Shown here: in pieces, positions 18,430 to 28,110 of the stretch
Position numbering within the stretch: position 1 is the first letter of the stretch
Layout of the letters: each line of letters begins with the position of its first letter
Assembly: GCA_937927575.1 (NCBI GenBank)
Contig: CALBEE010000239.1
Span: forward strand, 1-46,344
Length of the DNA: 46,344 bases
Direction of reading: 5' to 3'
Source of the DNA: an uncultured Saprospiraceae bacterium
GTDB lineage: Bacteria; Bacteroidota; Bacteroidia; Chitinophagales; Saprospiraceae
The notes under the pieces: model-generated
What the model saw: the letters and a program-made list of their open reading frames with translations, nothing else
What the model was told of the DNA's origin: nothing
The model's database searches: none
Translations under genes and position numbers: made by a program

Positions 18430-19065
18430 ATGACAGAACCTAAGAAAATAAAGCACGTAGCCGTAGCAGGTAATATCGGTGCAGGTAAGACTACCCTATC
18501 TGAATTACTTTCTAATCACTATGGTTGGGATGTGAACTATGAAGATACCAGTACCAATCCTTATTTAAGTGACTTCTACAATGATATGCATCGTTGGTCT
18601 TTCAACCTACAGATATACTTTCTCAATAGTCGATATCAGCAAATTCTAGGTATCAGACAAGGTGATCGAACGGTTATACAAGATAGAACTATCTACGAAG
18701 ATGCCTACATCTTTGCGCCCAATCTCCATGATATGGGTCTGATGAGTGAACGCGATTTTGCTAATTATTTTGATCTTTTCAAAACCATGTCTTCGCAAGT
18801 TGAAGCGCCTGATTTACTAATTTATCTAAGGTCTAATATTCCTACTTTAGTGAATCACATCCATACAAGAGGAAGAGATTATGAAGGTAATATGAGCCTC
18901 GACTACCTCAAAAGGTTAAATGAGCGTTATGAAAACTGGATCAATGGATATAAAGAAGGGAAGCTACTGATTATTGATGTTGATAATTTGGATTTTAAGA
19001 ATAGAAAGGAAGACCTCGGATTGATTATATCCAAAGTAGATAAAGAACTTTACGGCCTGTTCTAG
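18430..19065 (+). CDS. Deoxynucleoside kinase
   Basis: The 211-residue enzyme phosphorylates a deoxynucleoside at the 5' position for nucleotide salvage. It has the P-loop AGNIGAGKTT (residues 13-22), the substrate-binding 'QDRTIYEDAYIFA' (equivalent to the ERS motif of dAK/dGK), and the LID-type 'YLRSNIPTLVNHIHTRGRDYE' with its arginines. Bacterial relatives act on deoxyadenosine or deoxyguanosine, so a purine preference is likely but not proved. It is 13 bases upstream of the YggS-type gene and probably cotranscribed with it. Confidence 0.9.
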   Translation: MTEPKKIKHVAVAGNIGAGKTTLSELLSNHYGWDVNYEDTSTNPYLSDFYNDMHRWSFNLQIYFLNSRYQQILGIRQGDRTVIQDRTIYEDAYIFAPNLHDMGLMSERDFANYFDLFKTMSSQVEAPDLLIYLRSNIPTLVNHIHTRGRDYEGNMSLDYLKRLNERYENWINGYKEGKLLIIDVDNLDFKNRKEDLGLIISKVDKELYGLF

Positions 19066-19078
19066 GTTTGTAACTTGT

Positions 19079-19720
19079 ATGTATAAATCTTTAGTCGATA
19101 CACTCGAAAAACGCTATGTTACATTGGTAGCAGTTACTAAGACGCGACCTGATGAACAGGTGATGGCATTGTATGATCAAGGCCAACGAATCTTTGGAGA
19201 AAACCGTGTGAGTGAACTGGAAAGAAAAAGTGAATACTTTCCTAAGGATGTGGAATGGCATATGATAGGACATCTTCAAAGTAAAAAGGTAAAATCCGTA
19301 TTACCGATAGTAAGTATGATTCATTCTATAGACTCTGTCAAATTGTATGATGTCGTCGTCAAAGAAGCAAAGAAAATACAAAAGCCTATAGAGATATTAC
19401 TGCAATATAAAATAGGGCAAGAAGAATCAAAATATGGCCTAGATAAAGTTAGCTTGGAATCGATTATTGAAAAATATCAAAACCATCCCAGTCTAGTTAC
19501 TATCAAAGGAGTCATGGGTATGGCCAGCTTTGTAGATGATGAACAACAAGTAAGGTCGGAATTCGCAAAACTAAAATCCTTATTCGATGATGTCAAAGAA
19601 AGGTACTTCGGTACTGATCCGCACTTCAATGTGATCAGTATGGGAATGTCAGGCGACTATAAAATAGCCATAGAAGAAGGATCCACCATGGTAAGAATTG
19701 GAAGTCTACTCTTTAAGTAA
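19079..19720 (+). CDS. YggS/PROSC-family pyridoxal phosphate homeostasis protein
   Basis: The 213-residue protein has the alanine-racemase-like TIM barrel without the second domain. The PLP-binding lysine is Lys21 in 'LVAVTKTRPDEQV'. Other landmarks are 'FGENRVSELERK', 'EWHMIGHLQSKKVK', 'IHSIDSVKL' and the phosphate-binding end 'ISMGMSGDYKIAIEEGSTMVRIGS'. Family members buffer free PLP and influence amino acid pools and have no strong catalytic activity. Its stop codon abuts the stop of the convergent ABC ATPase gene with no spare base. Confidence 0.93.
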   Translation: MYKSLVDTLEKRYVTLVAVTKTRPDEQVMALYDQGQRIFGENRVSELERKSEYFPKDVEWHMIGHLQSKKVKSVLPIVSMIHSIDSVKLYDVVVKEAKKIQKPIEILLQYKIGQEESKYGLDKVSLESIIEKYQNHPSLVTIKGVMGMASFVDDEQQVRSEFAKLKSLFDDVKERYFGTDPHFNVISMGMSGDYKIAIEEGSTMVRIGSLLFK

Positions 19721-20413
19721 TCATACATCGAAGTAGGCAGTCATTTGCTGCACCGTTTCTTCAGTTTTAATATTATCCATAATAACTTTCCCTTTTTCGA
19801 GGATTACAATTCTGCTACTGACATCGGCAACATGATTCAAATCGTGACTAGAGATTAAAAAAGTATGTTGATCTATTCTAGATTTGATAAGGTTTTTGAG
19901 TCTGTTTTGAGTAGTAGGATCAAGACTAGCAAAAGGCTCATCGAGAATTACTATCTCTGGATCACCTATCAAGGCTCCTATTATTCCCACCTTTTTCTGA
20001 TTACCTTTTGAAAGGTCTCTAATATATTTATTCTGATTTAAAACTTCACCATTAAATAACTCAGAAAATTGCTCTAGATAATTTGATAACTCTCCTTCAG
20101 ACCAATTATGTAATTCAGCAATAAAATGAAAATACTCTTCCGGAGTCAAAAAATCTATAATGAATGTTTCATCTACAAAAGCTCCTGTATAATGTTTCCA
20201 ATCTTCATCAATGCTGACATCTTTTCCTTTGGACAAAACTTGACCTTCAGTCGCTTTAATAAGGTCTAGCAACAAGCTAAAAGCAGTAGTTTTACCAGCT
20301 CCGTTATTACCTACCAAGCCAACGCATTCTCCAGATGCAATCTGAAGAGAATCAATCTCTAAAACCGTATTAGATTTATAGCTTTTTACAATATTTTTAA
20401 ACTCTAGAAGCAT
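19721..20413 (-). CDS. ABC transporter ATP-binding protein (partner of DUF5687 permease)
   Basis: The 230-residue ATPase has Walker A 'GLVGNNGAGKTTAF', a signature variant 'RDLSKGNQKKVGIIGALI' (LSKGN in place of LSGGQ), Walker B 'EIVILDEPFASLDP' and the H-loop 'TFLISSHDLNHV'. The LSKGNxxK form is typical of ABC-2 export ATPases. The permease gene ends 41 bases upstream on the same strand, so the two form an ABC-2-type exporter. The substrate is unknown. Confidence 0.92.
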   Translation of the reverse strand: MLLEFKNIVKSYKSNTVLEIDSLQIASGECVGLVGNNGAGKTTAFSLLLDLIKATEGQVLSKGKDVSIDEDWKHYTGAFVDETFIIDFLTPEEYFHFIAELHNWSEGELSNYLEQFSELFNGEVLNQNKYIRDLSKGNQKKVGIIGALIGDPEIVILDEPFASLDPTTQNRLKNLIKSRIDQHTFLISSHDLNHVADVSSRIVILEKGKVIMDNIKTEETVQQMTAYFDV

Positions 20414-20454
20414 GATCTTTTTTTAATTTATTCTGATTAGTTAAGGCCATCGAA

Positions 20455-21912
20455 TTACTTTCTAAAAGCGGCACCTATTTTATATCTATTTTTCTTAAAC
20501 AAGTGGACACAAACATCTATAAGTCGTTCTCTAAACGCAAAACCTAGCAATCCTAAAAGTGCGATTACAGACAGACCAATTTCGTATACATCAAAATAAT
20601 TGGCTAATAACATGATACCAATAGGAATTATAAATATGGGAATTACAATTAAAAAAAGGCCAACTGATAGTCCTTCATAATTCATAGTAGCTCCTTTACT
20701 AATATCAATCTTCTTAGAATTATAACTTGCCATAAGCATATAAATGAATGTGACTACCCCAATATTAAACAAAGCTGCAATAGGAATGAGATAGAAAAAT
20801 TCAAACCGATAAAAACCGTATAGAATAGTTATCAATGCAGACAATGCAATCGATATCACCTGCAAGTAGTATTTTGCCGTAAATATTTCTTTTAAGGAAG
20901 ACATCCTTGTTAGCAACAAATCAAAATGATCACTATTCCAAGAAAGAAGTAACTGCCCATAAGTCAAGGCAAATGCACCAGTAATAAAAATACTAACAAA
21001 CAAGAGTAATGAGATGGATTCGCCTTTAAAAAGTAAGGGATAAAACATGAACAAACACATCATCGTCATTTGTGATTTAGATCTTTTGTTTCTCATGATC
21101 AACTTCAACTCTAACTCCATCAAAGTGCCTACTTTTCCAAATCGTGAAAACAATCCTTTGCGAACACCAAGCATATCTGCCGTGGTCACTTCAGTTTGAT
21201 CTTCGAGATATGCTTTATCTTTTAAAAATCGAAAAGAAAAAAAATATGCAACTATTGATAGTAGTAGAGGCAAGAGCGCAATTACAATTGAACTGGTAAG
21301 CCAAGCATATGTTTGTTTGAAAATGGGTAATAATGCGATATAGCCCTTGGCATCCAAGAAAGTTAAAACAAGAAGTACGATGAGTACACTGCCAACTATC
21401 TTTTTATTAATGTCTAAATACTTATCAATCAAGAAAGCTAAGTAATTAGTGAGATACAGCATTCCTATCATAACTACCCCATTAATAAATATATTCAATT
21501 GGAATGCTTCGCTATAATTCGATGCTATCAGATATGCCATTATGGCCAGCATTGGAATAACATTCATCCAATGCCAAATAGATCTAATCAATACATAATG
21601 ATAGATAGAACTTTTTCTAATTCTTTGTAATGCATATTGCTTAAAAAGTGGAAATCCAAAATTTTGAAAAACGACTCTCATGATCAGTATATAGAGTAAT
21701 CCATATAAATAAAAGCCTCCAACAAGATTAGGCGCCTCGATTATTTCTTCTGAATCGCTGAATGCAAAAGGAATAGCAGCTCCCATCGCTAAAAATATGA
21801 AAGCGAAGTATAAGCCAAACAATCCCATTATGATTGTAGTACCTAGATTTTGACTAAAGGCTGGACTTCTTACAAATGATTTCCAACTGAGATTGACTAC
21901 TTGTTTGATCAT
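20455..21912 (-). CDS. DUF5687-family ABC-2-type membrane permease
   Basis: I choose the start at 21912 (MIKQVVNLSWKSFVRS, 485 residues), since this matches the usual DUF5687 opening. The frame is open 38 codons further, but that stretch looks non-coding. About ten to twelve membrane spans are visible, with a cytoplasmic loop near 'GVRKGLFSRFGKVGTLMELELKLIMRNKRSKSQM', the usual coupling region. It forms an exporter with the ATPase gene that follows after a 41-base gap. No substrate can be assigned. Confidence 0.85.
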   Translation of the reverse strand: MIKQVVNLSWKSFVRSPAFSQNLGTTIIMGLFGLYFAFIFLAMGAAIPFAFSDSEEIIEAPNLVGGFYLYGLLYILIMRVVFQNFGFPLFKQYALQRIRKSSIYHYVLIRSIWHWMNVIPMLAIMAYLIASNYSEAFQLNIFINGVVMIGMLYLTNYLAFLIDKYLDINKKIVGSVLIVLLVLTFLDAKGYIALLPIFKQTYAWLTSSIVIALLPLLLSIVAYFFSFRFLKDKAYLEDQTEVTTADMLGVRKGLFSRFGKVGTLMELELKLIMRNKRSKSQMTMMCLFMFYPLLFKGESISLLLFVSIFITGAFALTYGQLLLSWNSDHFDLLLTRMSSLKEIFTAKYYLQVISIALSALITILYGFYRFEFFYLIPIAALFNIGVVTFIYMLMASYNSKKIDISKGATMNYEGLSVGLFLIVIPIFIIPIGIMLLANYFDVYEIGLSVIALLGLLGFAFRERLIDVCVHLFKKNRYKIGAAFRK

Positions 21913-22049
21913 GCTTGCTTCAAAATTTAATACTCCAAATTGCATCGATTTATTACAGCAAATTAGAACTGGAAAATAATATAGTCGAATAATTACATAC
22001 TCAATTGTAATTCCGACTAAAAGCACAACAGTTTCGATAGAAATAAAAT

Positions 22050-22078
22050 GAGGCCCATTACAATTTGCAATGAGCCTC
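22050..22078 (-). terminator. Terminator after the sodium:solute symporter
   Basis: On the minus strand GAGGC pairs with GCCTC and an inner CATTGCA/TGTAATG adds seven pairs with one G-T. A T-rich run follows. It lies about 70 bases past the symporter stop and before the DUF5687 gene. Confidence 0.7.
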
Positions 22079-22150
22079 TATATCAATTAACTATTCCGAA
22101 ATTATTTGGTGCCTTCACATTTGTCAATGAAGACATTTTAAATCTCTTAT

Positions 22151-23812
22151 TTAAGAGAAATAAATATAGACACCAACCACTATTGCACAGATTAAACCAC
22201 CTATAGGTTTTACTAACCTCCATGGTGTAATATCCACATCTTTGGTATAATTCTGCACATAAGCTTCTTCACGAGGATGCAACTTACCTATGATCAACAT
22301 GATGATTACATTAAGTACAAATAAAATGGCCATCACGTGTAAAAAGTGTGGATACGCTGTTTTTTCAGCCAATGCAACGGCCTCCGTCGCTGCTAATTCT
22401 GTCATGCCTGAAGTATCGATTGAATCTGCAGCCTTTGATTGCAGCATAGGCTTGAGTATAAACTGACTAATAGAATATAAAACCACACCGGACCAAAGTG
22501 CAATTTTGGCTGCGATAGCCGGTACATATTTAGTAGCAAAACCTACAACAATAATTGTCAATATGGGTATCGAATAACATCCATTCACCTCTTGCAAGTA
22601 ACCAAATAAGCCATCAGGTGCATTAGCAATAAAAGGAGCGATAAACATCGCTAAAATGGCTAAGCCGATACCAAAGGTTTTACCTGCTTTCACCACTTGT
22701 CTTTCTGAAGCATCTTTATTAAAATGTTGTTTATAAATATCTAACCCAAACAAAGTCACAGAGCTGTTCAAAGCACTATTAAACGAACTCATAATCGCAC
22801 CAAAGATTACTGCCGCAAAGAAGCCCAATAATGGCGCCGGCAAAACCTCTTTCACTAAAGCCGGATATGCTTCATCTCCATTTTCAAGTCCCCCTTGGAA
22901 CATATGAAAAGCGATCAATCCAGGAAGCACCACGATGAGGGGTCCTAGTATTTTTATGAAACTTGCCAGCACTAATCCCTTCTGACCTTCTTGTAAGCTC
23001 GAAGCACCCAGCGCTCTTTGAATAATGGCTTGATTCGTTCCCCAATAAAATAACTGGACCAACATCATACCTGTAAATATGGTAGAAAAAGGAATCTCTG
23101 AAGTAGGGCTACCTATTGCATTAAACATTTCTGGTTGAGCAGATGTCAACGTAGACATACCCGCCGAAACACTACCGTCTCCAATAGCCATAAGACCAAA
23201 GATTGGAATCATCAACCCCCCAATCATCAAGCCTACCGCATTAATCAAATCTGAAACTGCTACAGCTTTCAGTCCTCCGAAAATGGCATAAATAGAACCT
23301 ATAAGACCAATCACCCAGACACATACCCATAGACATGCAGTTTTATCTAGCCCTAATATGACTTCTAGATCAAACATGGTGATAAAAGCCAATGCTCCGG
23401 AATACAGAACAATAGGAAGTAAAACAACGACATAACCAGAGAGGAACAGGGCAGACACCATAGTTTTGGTCATGGTATCAAAACGTCGAGCTAAAAATGT
23501 AGGTACCGTCGCAATTCCTCCTTTAAGGTATCTTGGCAAAAGCCATACAGCAGTAATTATCATAGCGACAGCAGCAAATGTCTCCCATGCCATTACTAAA
23601 ATACCATGATTGTAAGCTGCTCCATTAAGACCGACAATCTGCTCTGTAGATAGATTGGTCAATAACAAAGATCCAGCTATAGTAATCGCGCCTAGACTTC
23701 TTCCTCCTAAAAAATAACCGTCTGAGCTATTTTCATCCATGCCTCTTGTCGACATGTATGCAAATATGGCAACGATTGCAGTAAATGCTATAAATGAGAT
23801 GATTCCTACCAT
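22151..23812 (-). CDS. Sodium:solute symporter (SSS/SLC5 family)
   Basis: The 553-residue membrane protein has about fourteen spans. Family marks include the N-terminal 'SSDGYFLGGRSLGAITIAGSLLLTNLSTEQIVGLNG', 'YAIFGGLKAVAVSDLINAVGL' and 'QLFYWGTNQAIIQRALGA', the last typical of sugar-type SLC5 transporters. It uses the sodium gradient to import a small organic solute such as a sugar; the substrate cannot be told from sequence. It stands alone, with its own terminator. The window also encodes a sodium-exporting decarboxylase, which would help maintain the gradient. Confidence 0.92.
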   Translation of the reverse strand: MVGIISFIAFTAIVAIFAYMSTRGMDENSSDGYFLGGRSLGAITIAGSLLLTNLSTEQIVGLNGAAYNHGILVMAWETFAAVAMIITAVWLLPRYLKGGIATVPTFLARRFDTMTKTMVSALFLSGYVVVLLPIVLYSGALAFITMFDLEVILGLDKTACLWVCVWVIGLIGSIYAIFGGLKAVAVSDLINAVGLMIGGLMIPIFGLMAIGDGSVSAGMSTLTSAQPEMFNAIGSPTSEIPFSTIFTGMMLVQLFYWGTNQAIIQRALGASSLQEGQKGLVLASFIKILGPLIVVLPGLIAFHMFQGGLENGDEAYPALVKEVLPAPLLGFFAAVIFGAIMSSFNSALNSSVTLFGLDIYKQHFNKDASERQVVKAGKTFGIGLAILAMFIAPFIANAPDGLFGYLQEVNGCYSIPILTIIVVGFATKYVPAIAAKIALWSGVVLYSISQFILKPMLQSKAADSIDTSGMTELAATEAVALAEKTAYPHFLHVMAILFVLNVIIMLIIGKLHPREEAYVQNYTKDVDITPWRLVKPIGGLICAIVVGVYIYFS

Positions 23813-23912
23813 TAAATACTTATTGTTAGTTTTACATTAAGTCTCTAATATAGGAAAATATATCATGGGTTAACCATGAGTAAATCGCTATTCTCTAAAT
23901 AACAGCTATAAA

Positions 23913-23947
23913 AAATCCTCATATCGATAGGCTCAATACGAGGATTT
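23913..23947 (-). terminator. Terminator after the TPR protein gene
   Basis: On the minus strand AAATCCTC(GTAT) pairs with (ATAT)GAGGATTT, with one mismatch, and is followed by six T. It lies 22 bases past the TPR gene stop. Confidence 0.75.
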
Positions 23948-23968
23948 ATTTGTTTCGATGAATGAATG

Positions 23969-25093
23969 CTAGCTTCCCTTGATTTTATATAGGATGACTC
24001 CGCAAGCCTCTTTTTGTCTATCTTTTGCAAACCAAAACTCTTTGGCTTTTCGGATCGCTAAAGAAATTAAACTTTGACGATTAATAGTACTTAGATCATC
24101 ATTAAACTCCGCACTTTTTACACTACCTGTTCTTCCCACACAAATATTTACTGCGACTACCCCATCCTCTTCTGATAAGATTAAAATATTGGGCTGATCC
24201 AAAATTTTACGATTTCCTAATCCTTCTCCATAAATTTCGAGCGTAAGATCTTCATCGACCTCTATAATAGCCTTCTCATTAGGATCTTTATCTGGCCTAG
24301 CGGTTTCTACTTCCGCTTCCTCTTCTTTATCACCTAGACTAAGTACTTCATCATCCTCGATTTCGTCGCTATCATCATTATCCTCATCTTCTATTACTTC
24401 TTCCTCTGATTCATCACTTTTATCCTCTTCTTTTTCCCCTAACGAAATGACCTCATCTTCCTTGAGAATGTTATCGTCTTCGGATTCAACTTCTTCTTCC
24501 GAGGTATTAGTCCTATTGGGAATTCCCTGATTAAATCCTCCATTATCACCTGTAGGCTTCTTTTTAACCTTAGAACCACAATTAGATGCCATTTTTCGTT
24601 CCGCTTTAGTATCACCTAATTCGGCAGCACGCTCCCAACTTTCACAAGCTTTCATTTTTTCACCTTCATCCATAGCTATATCACCCTGTAAAGTCCAGAG
24701 TATTCTATTTTTAGGATCTATAGTTATAGCCGTCTCTAAAGAATTCAATGCTTGCTGGATATTATCCATTTTATAATGAGTCAAAGCTATCCATCCAACG
24801 ACATCTTTGGTCACTCCTCGAAGTTCGATCGAACGATTAAAATCCTTCATAGCCCCTTTGTATGCGGCAAGTCCAAATTTTGACGCTCCTCTTAATACTA
24901 GCGCATCTTCATGACCTGGATCTTTTTTGATCACTTTATTGAATGCGTTGACCGCATCTTCATGACGATCAGTGTCGTACAGATATTTTGCTTTCATGTA
25001 TAAAAATTCAACTTCCTCTTCAACGTTTTGCGCTGACAAGCTAAATCCGAACATGATGCCCACAAGTAGGATGTATAGTTTAGTGTATTTCAT
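23969..25093 (-). CDS. Exported TPR protein with acidic linker and TonB-C-like domain
   Basis: The 374-residue protein has a signal peptide (LYILLVGIMFGFSLSAQ). Residues about 25-165 hold four TPR-like helical hairpins ('YLYDTDRHEDAVNAFNKVIKKDPGHEDAL' and so on). Residues about 195-285 are a strongly acidic, probably disordered linker with a duplicated 'EDEVISLGEKEED' / 'DDEVLSLGDKEEE' element. Residues about 300-374 look like the TonB C-terminal/energy-transducing fold ('GVVAVNICVGRTGSVKSAEF'), common at the ends of periplasmic Bacteroidota proteins. This suggests a periplasmic scaffold. No catalytic residues are seen. Confidence 0.75.
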   Translation of the reverse strand: MKYTKLYILLVGIMFGFSLSAQNVEEEVEFLYMKAKYLYDTDRHEDAVNAFNKVIKKDPGHEDALVLRGASKFGLAAYKGAMKDFNRSIELRGVTKDVVGWIALTHYKMDNIQQALNSLETAITIDPKNRILWTLQGDIAMDEGEKMKACESWERAAELGDTKAERKMASNCGSKVKKKPTGDNGGFNQGIPNRTNTSEEEVESEDDNILKEDEVISLGEKEEDKSDESEEEVIEDEDNDDSDEIEDDEVLSLGDKEEEAEVETARPDKDPNEKAIIEVDEDLTLEIYGEGLGNRKILDQPNILILSEEDGVVAVNICVGRTGSVKSAEFNDDLSTINRQSLISLAIRKAKEFWFAKDRQKEACGVILYKIKGS

Positions 25094-25393
25094 AATATAA
25101 ATGTTAGATCTTATACTCTATAGACGCAAATATCAGATCTGAGATAGTTAATAAAGGCTTAAATACGGCTCAAAGATAGATTTTATCATGCTTTAAGCTA
25201 TCATATTATAATTAATCAATATATGTACCAAATTTTTGATTCCCTTATAAAGAAACCCCTGATGCTTTATTGCATAGGGCAAAAACAACTAAATCGCCAT
25301 AAAGTGGTTTAAACCTTATCGAAATAAGATATCGTTCATTGCATCCTTTTATCATTGTCACATTCAATCATTCATTCATTAAAATGAAGGTCG
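25094..25393. other. Divergent intergenic interval before the thiolase
   Basis: About 300 AT-rich bases lie between two divergent genes. A short CAATCATTCATTCATT tetranucleotide run lies at 25365-25380. No small gene is evident. Confidence 0.4.
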
Positions 25394-25401
25394 TACATTT
25401 G
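25394..25401 (+). promoter_or_regulatory. Candidate -7 box for the thiolase gene
   Basis: TACATTTG matches TAnnTTTG and lies 31 bases before the ATG. No -33 TTG is at the usual spacing. Confidence 0.4.
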
Positions 25402-25432
25402 TGGCTCACTTACTAAAATCTAATATTAACAT

Positions 25433-26611
25433 ATGAAAAAAGTATATATAGCATCTGCGGTACGTACGCCTCTAGGTAGCTTCGGCGGTGCATTATCATC
25501 ACTATCGGCAACTCAACTTGGATCTGCTGCAATTAAGGGAGCTTTAGAAAAAGCGGGTGTTTCGGCAGAGCATATTGACGAAGTATACATGGGTAATGTA
25601 TGTCAAGCTAACGTTGGACAAGCACCAGCTAGACAAGCTGCACTTGGAGCAGGAATTCCAGACAATGTTCCCTGTACAACCGTCAACAAAGTATGTGCTT
25701 CTGGAATGAAATCTATCATGTTTGCAGCTCAACAAATTATGCTCGGTTATGGCGATCTAATTGTAGCTGGAGGGATGGAAAGTATGTCTAATATTCCTTT
25801 TTATCTAGATAAAGCAAGGTGGGGATATAAATTTGGTGAAGGAAAATTCATTGATGGTCTTCAAAAAGATGGTTTAGTAGATGCTTATGACAAAGTAGCC
25901 ATGGGTGTAAGTGCTGATGCTACTGCTGACAAATTTGGAATTTCTAGAGAAGATCAAGATAGATTTGCAATCCAATCCTATGAGCGTTCGGCAGCTGCTA
26001 CCGCTGCGGGATTATTTAAAGAAGAAATTATACCTGTAAGTATTCCACAGAGAAGAGGAGAGCCTGTCATTGTATCGGAAGACGAAGAATATAAAAAAGT
26101 AAAATTTGAAAAAATACCAGCGCTACGTCCGGCTTTTACCAAGGAAGGAACAGTAACCGCTGCTAATGCATCTACAATTAATGATGGTGCATCGGCATTG
26201 GTTATTGCGAGCGAAGAAGCTATTGAAAAACATGGTTTAAAACCCATCGCGAGAATCGTATCTTTTGCGGATGCAGCACATGAACCACAATGGTTTACCA
26301 CAGCTCCTACCCTTGCTGCACCTTTGGCAATCCAAAGAGCTGGCTTAGAGCAATCTGATATAGATTATTATGAAGTTAATGAGGCTTTTTCCGTTGTAAC
26401 CATGGCGTTTAATAAAGAGCTCAATGTTTCAGAAGATATAGTCAATGTTAATGGTGGATCAGTTTCATTAGGACATCCATTGGGTGCCAGCGGTGCACGA
26501 ATCACTACTACACTTGCTCACGTACTACAACAGAAAGATGGTAAATACGGATGTGCTACACTTTGTAATGGAGGTGGTGGAGCTAGTGCCATTGTCTTAG
26601 AAAAAGTGTAG
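25433..26611 (+). CDS. Acetyl-CoA C-acetyltransferase (biosynthetic-type thiolase)
   Basis: The 392-residue enzyme condenses or cleaves acetyl-CoA and acetoacetyl-CoA. It has the nucleophile Cys88 in 'VNKVCASGMKS', the CoA-binding loop, the catalytic His in 'GHPLGASGARI', and the second catalytic Cys in 'LCNGGGGAS'. The 'NEAFSVV' motif is also present. Length and order match AtoB/PhaA-type thiolases. It is monocistronic with a -7 box before and a strong terminator after it. A role in ketone body, mevalonate or short-chain fatty acid metabolism is possible, and nothing nearby distinguishes these. Confidence 0.95.
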   Translation: MKKVYIASAVRTPLGSFGGALSSLSATQLGSAAIKGALEKAGVSAEHIDEVYMGNVCQANVGQAPARQAALGAGIPDNVPCTTVNKVCASGMKSIMFAAQQIMLGYGDLIVAGGMESMSNIPFYLDKARWGYKFGEGKFIDGLQKDGLVDAYDKVAMGVSADATADKFGISREDQDRFAIQSYERSAAATAAGLFKEEIIPVSIPQRRGEPVIVSEDEEYKKVKFEKIPALRPAFTKEGTVTAANASTINDGASALVIASEEAIEKHGLKPIARIVSFADAAHEPQWFTTAPTLAAPLAIQRAGLEQSDIDYYEVNEAFSVVTMAFNKELNVSEDIVNVNGGSVSLGHPLGASGARITTTLAHVLQQKDGKYGCATLCNGGGGASAIVLEKV

Positions 26612-26639
26612 ACTAAAGCTACTCTTTACGATAAAATAG

Positions 26640-26670
26640 AAAAGCTTTGCATCACCGATGTAAAGCTTTT
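26640..26670 (+). terminator. Strong terminator after the thiolase gene
   Basis: A 14-bp stem (AAAAGCTTTGCATC against GATGTAAAGCTTTT, one G-T) closes an ACC loop and runs into six T. Confidence 0.85.
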
Positions 26671-26711
26671 TTAATTTGAATAAAATTATAGTACAATCTA
26701 GAAATTACATT

Positions 26712-27173
26712 ATGGCTACAGAGATAGAAAGAAAATATTTATTGAAAAATGACAATTGGAAATCCTTGGTTTCCAAAACTTACAAAATTCAACAAGGCTA
26801 TCTTAGTTCTGATCCAGAACGTACCGTTCGAGTTAGGATCAAAGATAATCGAGGGATATTGACCATCAAAGGAAAGAATCAAGGTATTAGCAGAGTAGAA
26901 TTTGAATATGAAATCCCAATTAAAGACGCGCAAGAATTAATATCTCTTTGTCAAAAACCACTCATTGAGAAAATCAGGAACATTGTACTTCATGAAGGAC
27001 AAACTTGGGAAATTGATGTATTTGATGGAGCGAATAAAGGACTTGTACTCGCTGAAGTAGAACTAGAAGCTGAAGATAGTATTGTGGATCTACCTGAATG
27101 GGTGGGTGAAGAAGTATCTCATGATATCAGATATTATAATTCGAATTTGTCTAAAAATCCAATAGCAAAATAA
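26712..27173 (+). CDS. CYTH-domain protein (triphosphate tunnel metalloenzyme)
   Basis: I choose the start at 26712 (MATEIERKYLL, 153 residues) because the family signature ExExK (EIERK) sits at the very N-terminus. An upstream in-frame ATG would begin almost on the terminator of the previous gene. The tunnel strands carry alternating basic and acidic residues ('ERTVRVRIKDNRGILTIKG', 'RVEFEYEIP', 'LVLAEVELEAED'). Such enzymes hydrolyse tripolyphosphate or other organic triphosphates using a divalent metal. The Bacteroidota member's substrate is not known. It stands apart from the thiolase by the terminator. Confidence 0.9.
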   Translation: MATEIERKYLLKNDNWKSLVSKTYKIQQGYLSSDPERTVRVRIKDNRGILTIKGKNQGISRVEFEYEIPIKDAQELISLCQKPLIEKIRNIVLHEGQTWEIDVFDGANKGLVLAEVELEAEDSIVDLPEWVGEEVSHDIRYYNSNLSKNPIAK

Positions 27174-27243
27174 ATCTTTAATGATAATTTTCCCATTAAT
27201 AACATCTACGCACCAGTCCTCGTTATAGTATCATCTTACTAAA

Positions 27244-28110
27244 ATGAATTACTCCGAAACAAATACTGATGCTATTCTCTCTCATCATATTGAGAGTTAT
27301 TGGAAGCTAGAAAATAACAAGGATCATTCCTCTATTCCAATGGAGTTATTATTACCCACTTGTACATTCAATATCATATTTACGCATCAGACCTATTGGA
27401 TTAAAAGTTCCTTGTTGTCAGAATGGAAGAAAGTTCTCCCTGGAGTCTATTTCATTGGACAAACCACTACTTGCTTAAGTATCAAATCCGATCTACCCAT
27501 AAGTATAATTGGTGTCCGATTTAAACCATTTGCTTTCTCTACACTTTTTGATATTCCTGTTTTTCAACTAAATGAAATAGTTACTCCTTTATCAGAAATA
27601 GTTAGTAATCCTCTTATTAATTCTTTCGAATCAAGGTTTCTATTTGATAATAGTATAGCTAACCAGAGAGATGAGTATTTAAATGAATTAATGTATTCCT
27701 TACTTTCTCCTTCATTATCTCTCGATGAAAAACTAAGAGCACAATTAAATTATATAATGGATAGACAAGGTAACCTTAAAATAAAAGAACTTACCGAATC
27801 ATTCAATACCACAAAAGTTACCTTAAGAAAGCACTTCATTAATAAAATAGGTCTTTGTCCAAAGAAGGTTTGTAGGATTTGGAGAATGAATAGAATTTTA
27901 CAATTGAAAGAAATGAATCCTTCTATGAACCTAACAAGTCTATGTCTTAAAGCCGGTTTTTACGATCAAGCTCATTTCATCAGAGATTTTAAATCTATTC
28001 TGGGTGTCCCTCCAAAAAAATTCTTCGCAACTAATACTAACTTAATTAAAGTATCCAATCTAAACATCTCAAAGAGATTCACCAATCAGTACGATCCAAG
28101 GATAAATTAA
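27244..28110 (+). CDS. AraC-family transcriptional regulator
   Basis: The 288-residue protein has an N-terminal sensory half with a DUF6597-like pattern ('SIIGVRFKPFAFSTLFDIP'). The C-terminal AraC double helix-turn-helix covers about residues 180-275: 'KIKELTESFNTTKVTLRKHFINKIGLCPKKVCRIWRMN', then the second HTH 'LTSLCLKAGFYDQAHFIRDFKSILGVPPKKF'. It probably binds DNA as a monomer or dimer and responds to a small ligand. The S41 peptidase gene follows on the same strand after about 106 bases and is a possible target, inferred from position only. Confidence 0.88.
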   Translation: MNYSETNTDAILSHHIESYWKLENNKDHSSIPMELLLPTCTFNIIFTHQTYWIKSSLLSEWKKVLPGVYFIGQTTTCLSIKSDLPISIIGVRFKPFAFSTLFDIPVFQLNEIVTPLSEIVSNPLINSFESRFLFDNSIANQRDEYLNELMYSLLSPSLSLDEKLRAQLNYIMDRQGNLKIKELTESFNTTKVTLRKHFINKIGLCPKKVCRIWRMNRILQLKEMNPSMNLTSLCLKAGFYDQAHFIRDFKSILGVPPKKFFATNTNLIKVSNLNISKRFTNQYDPRIN

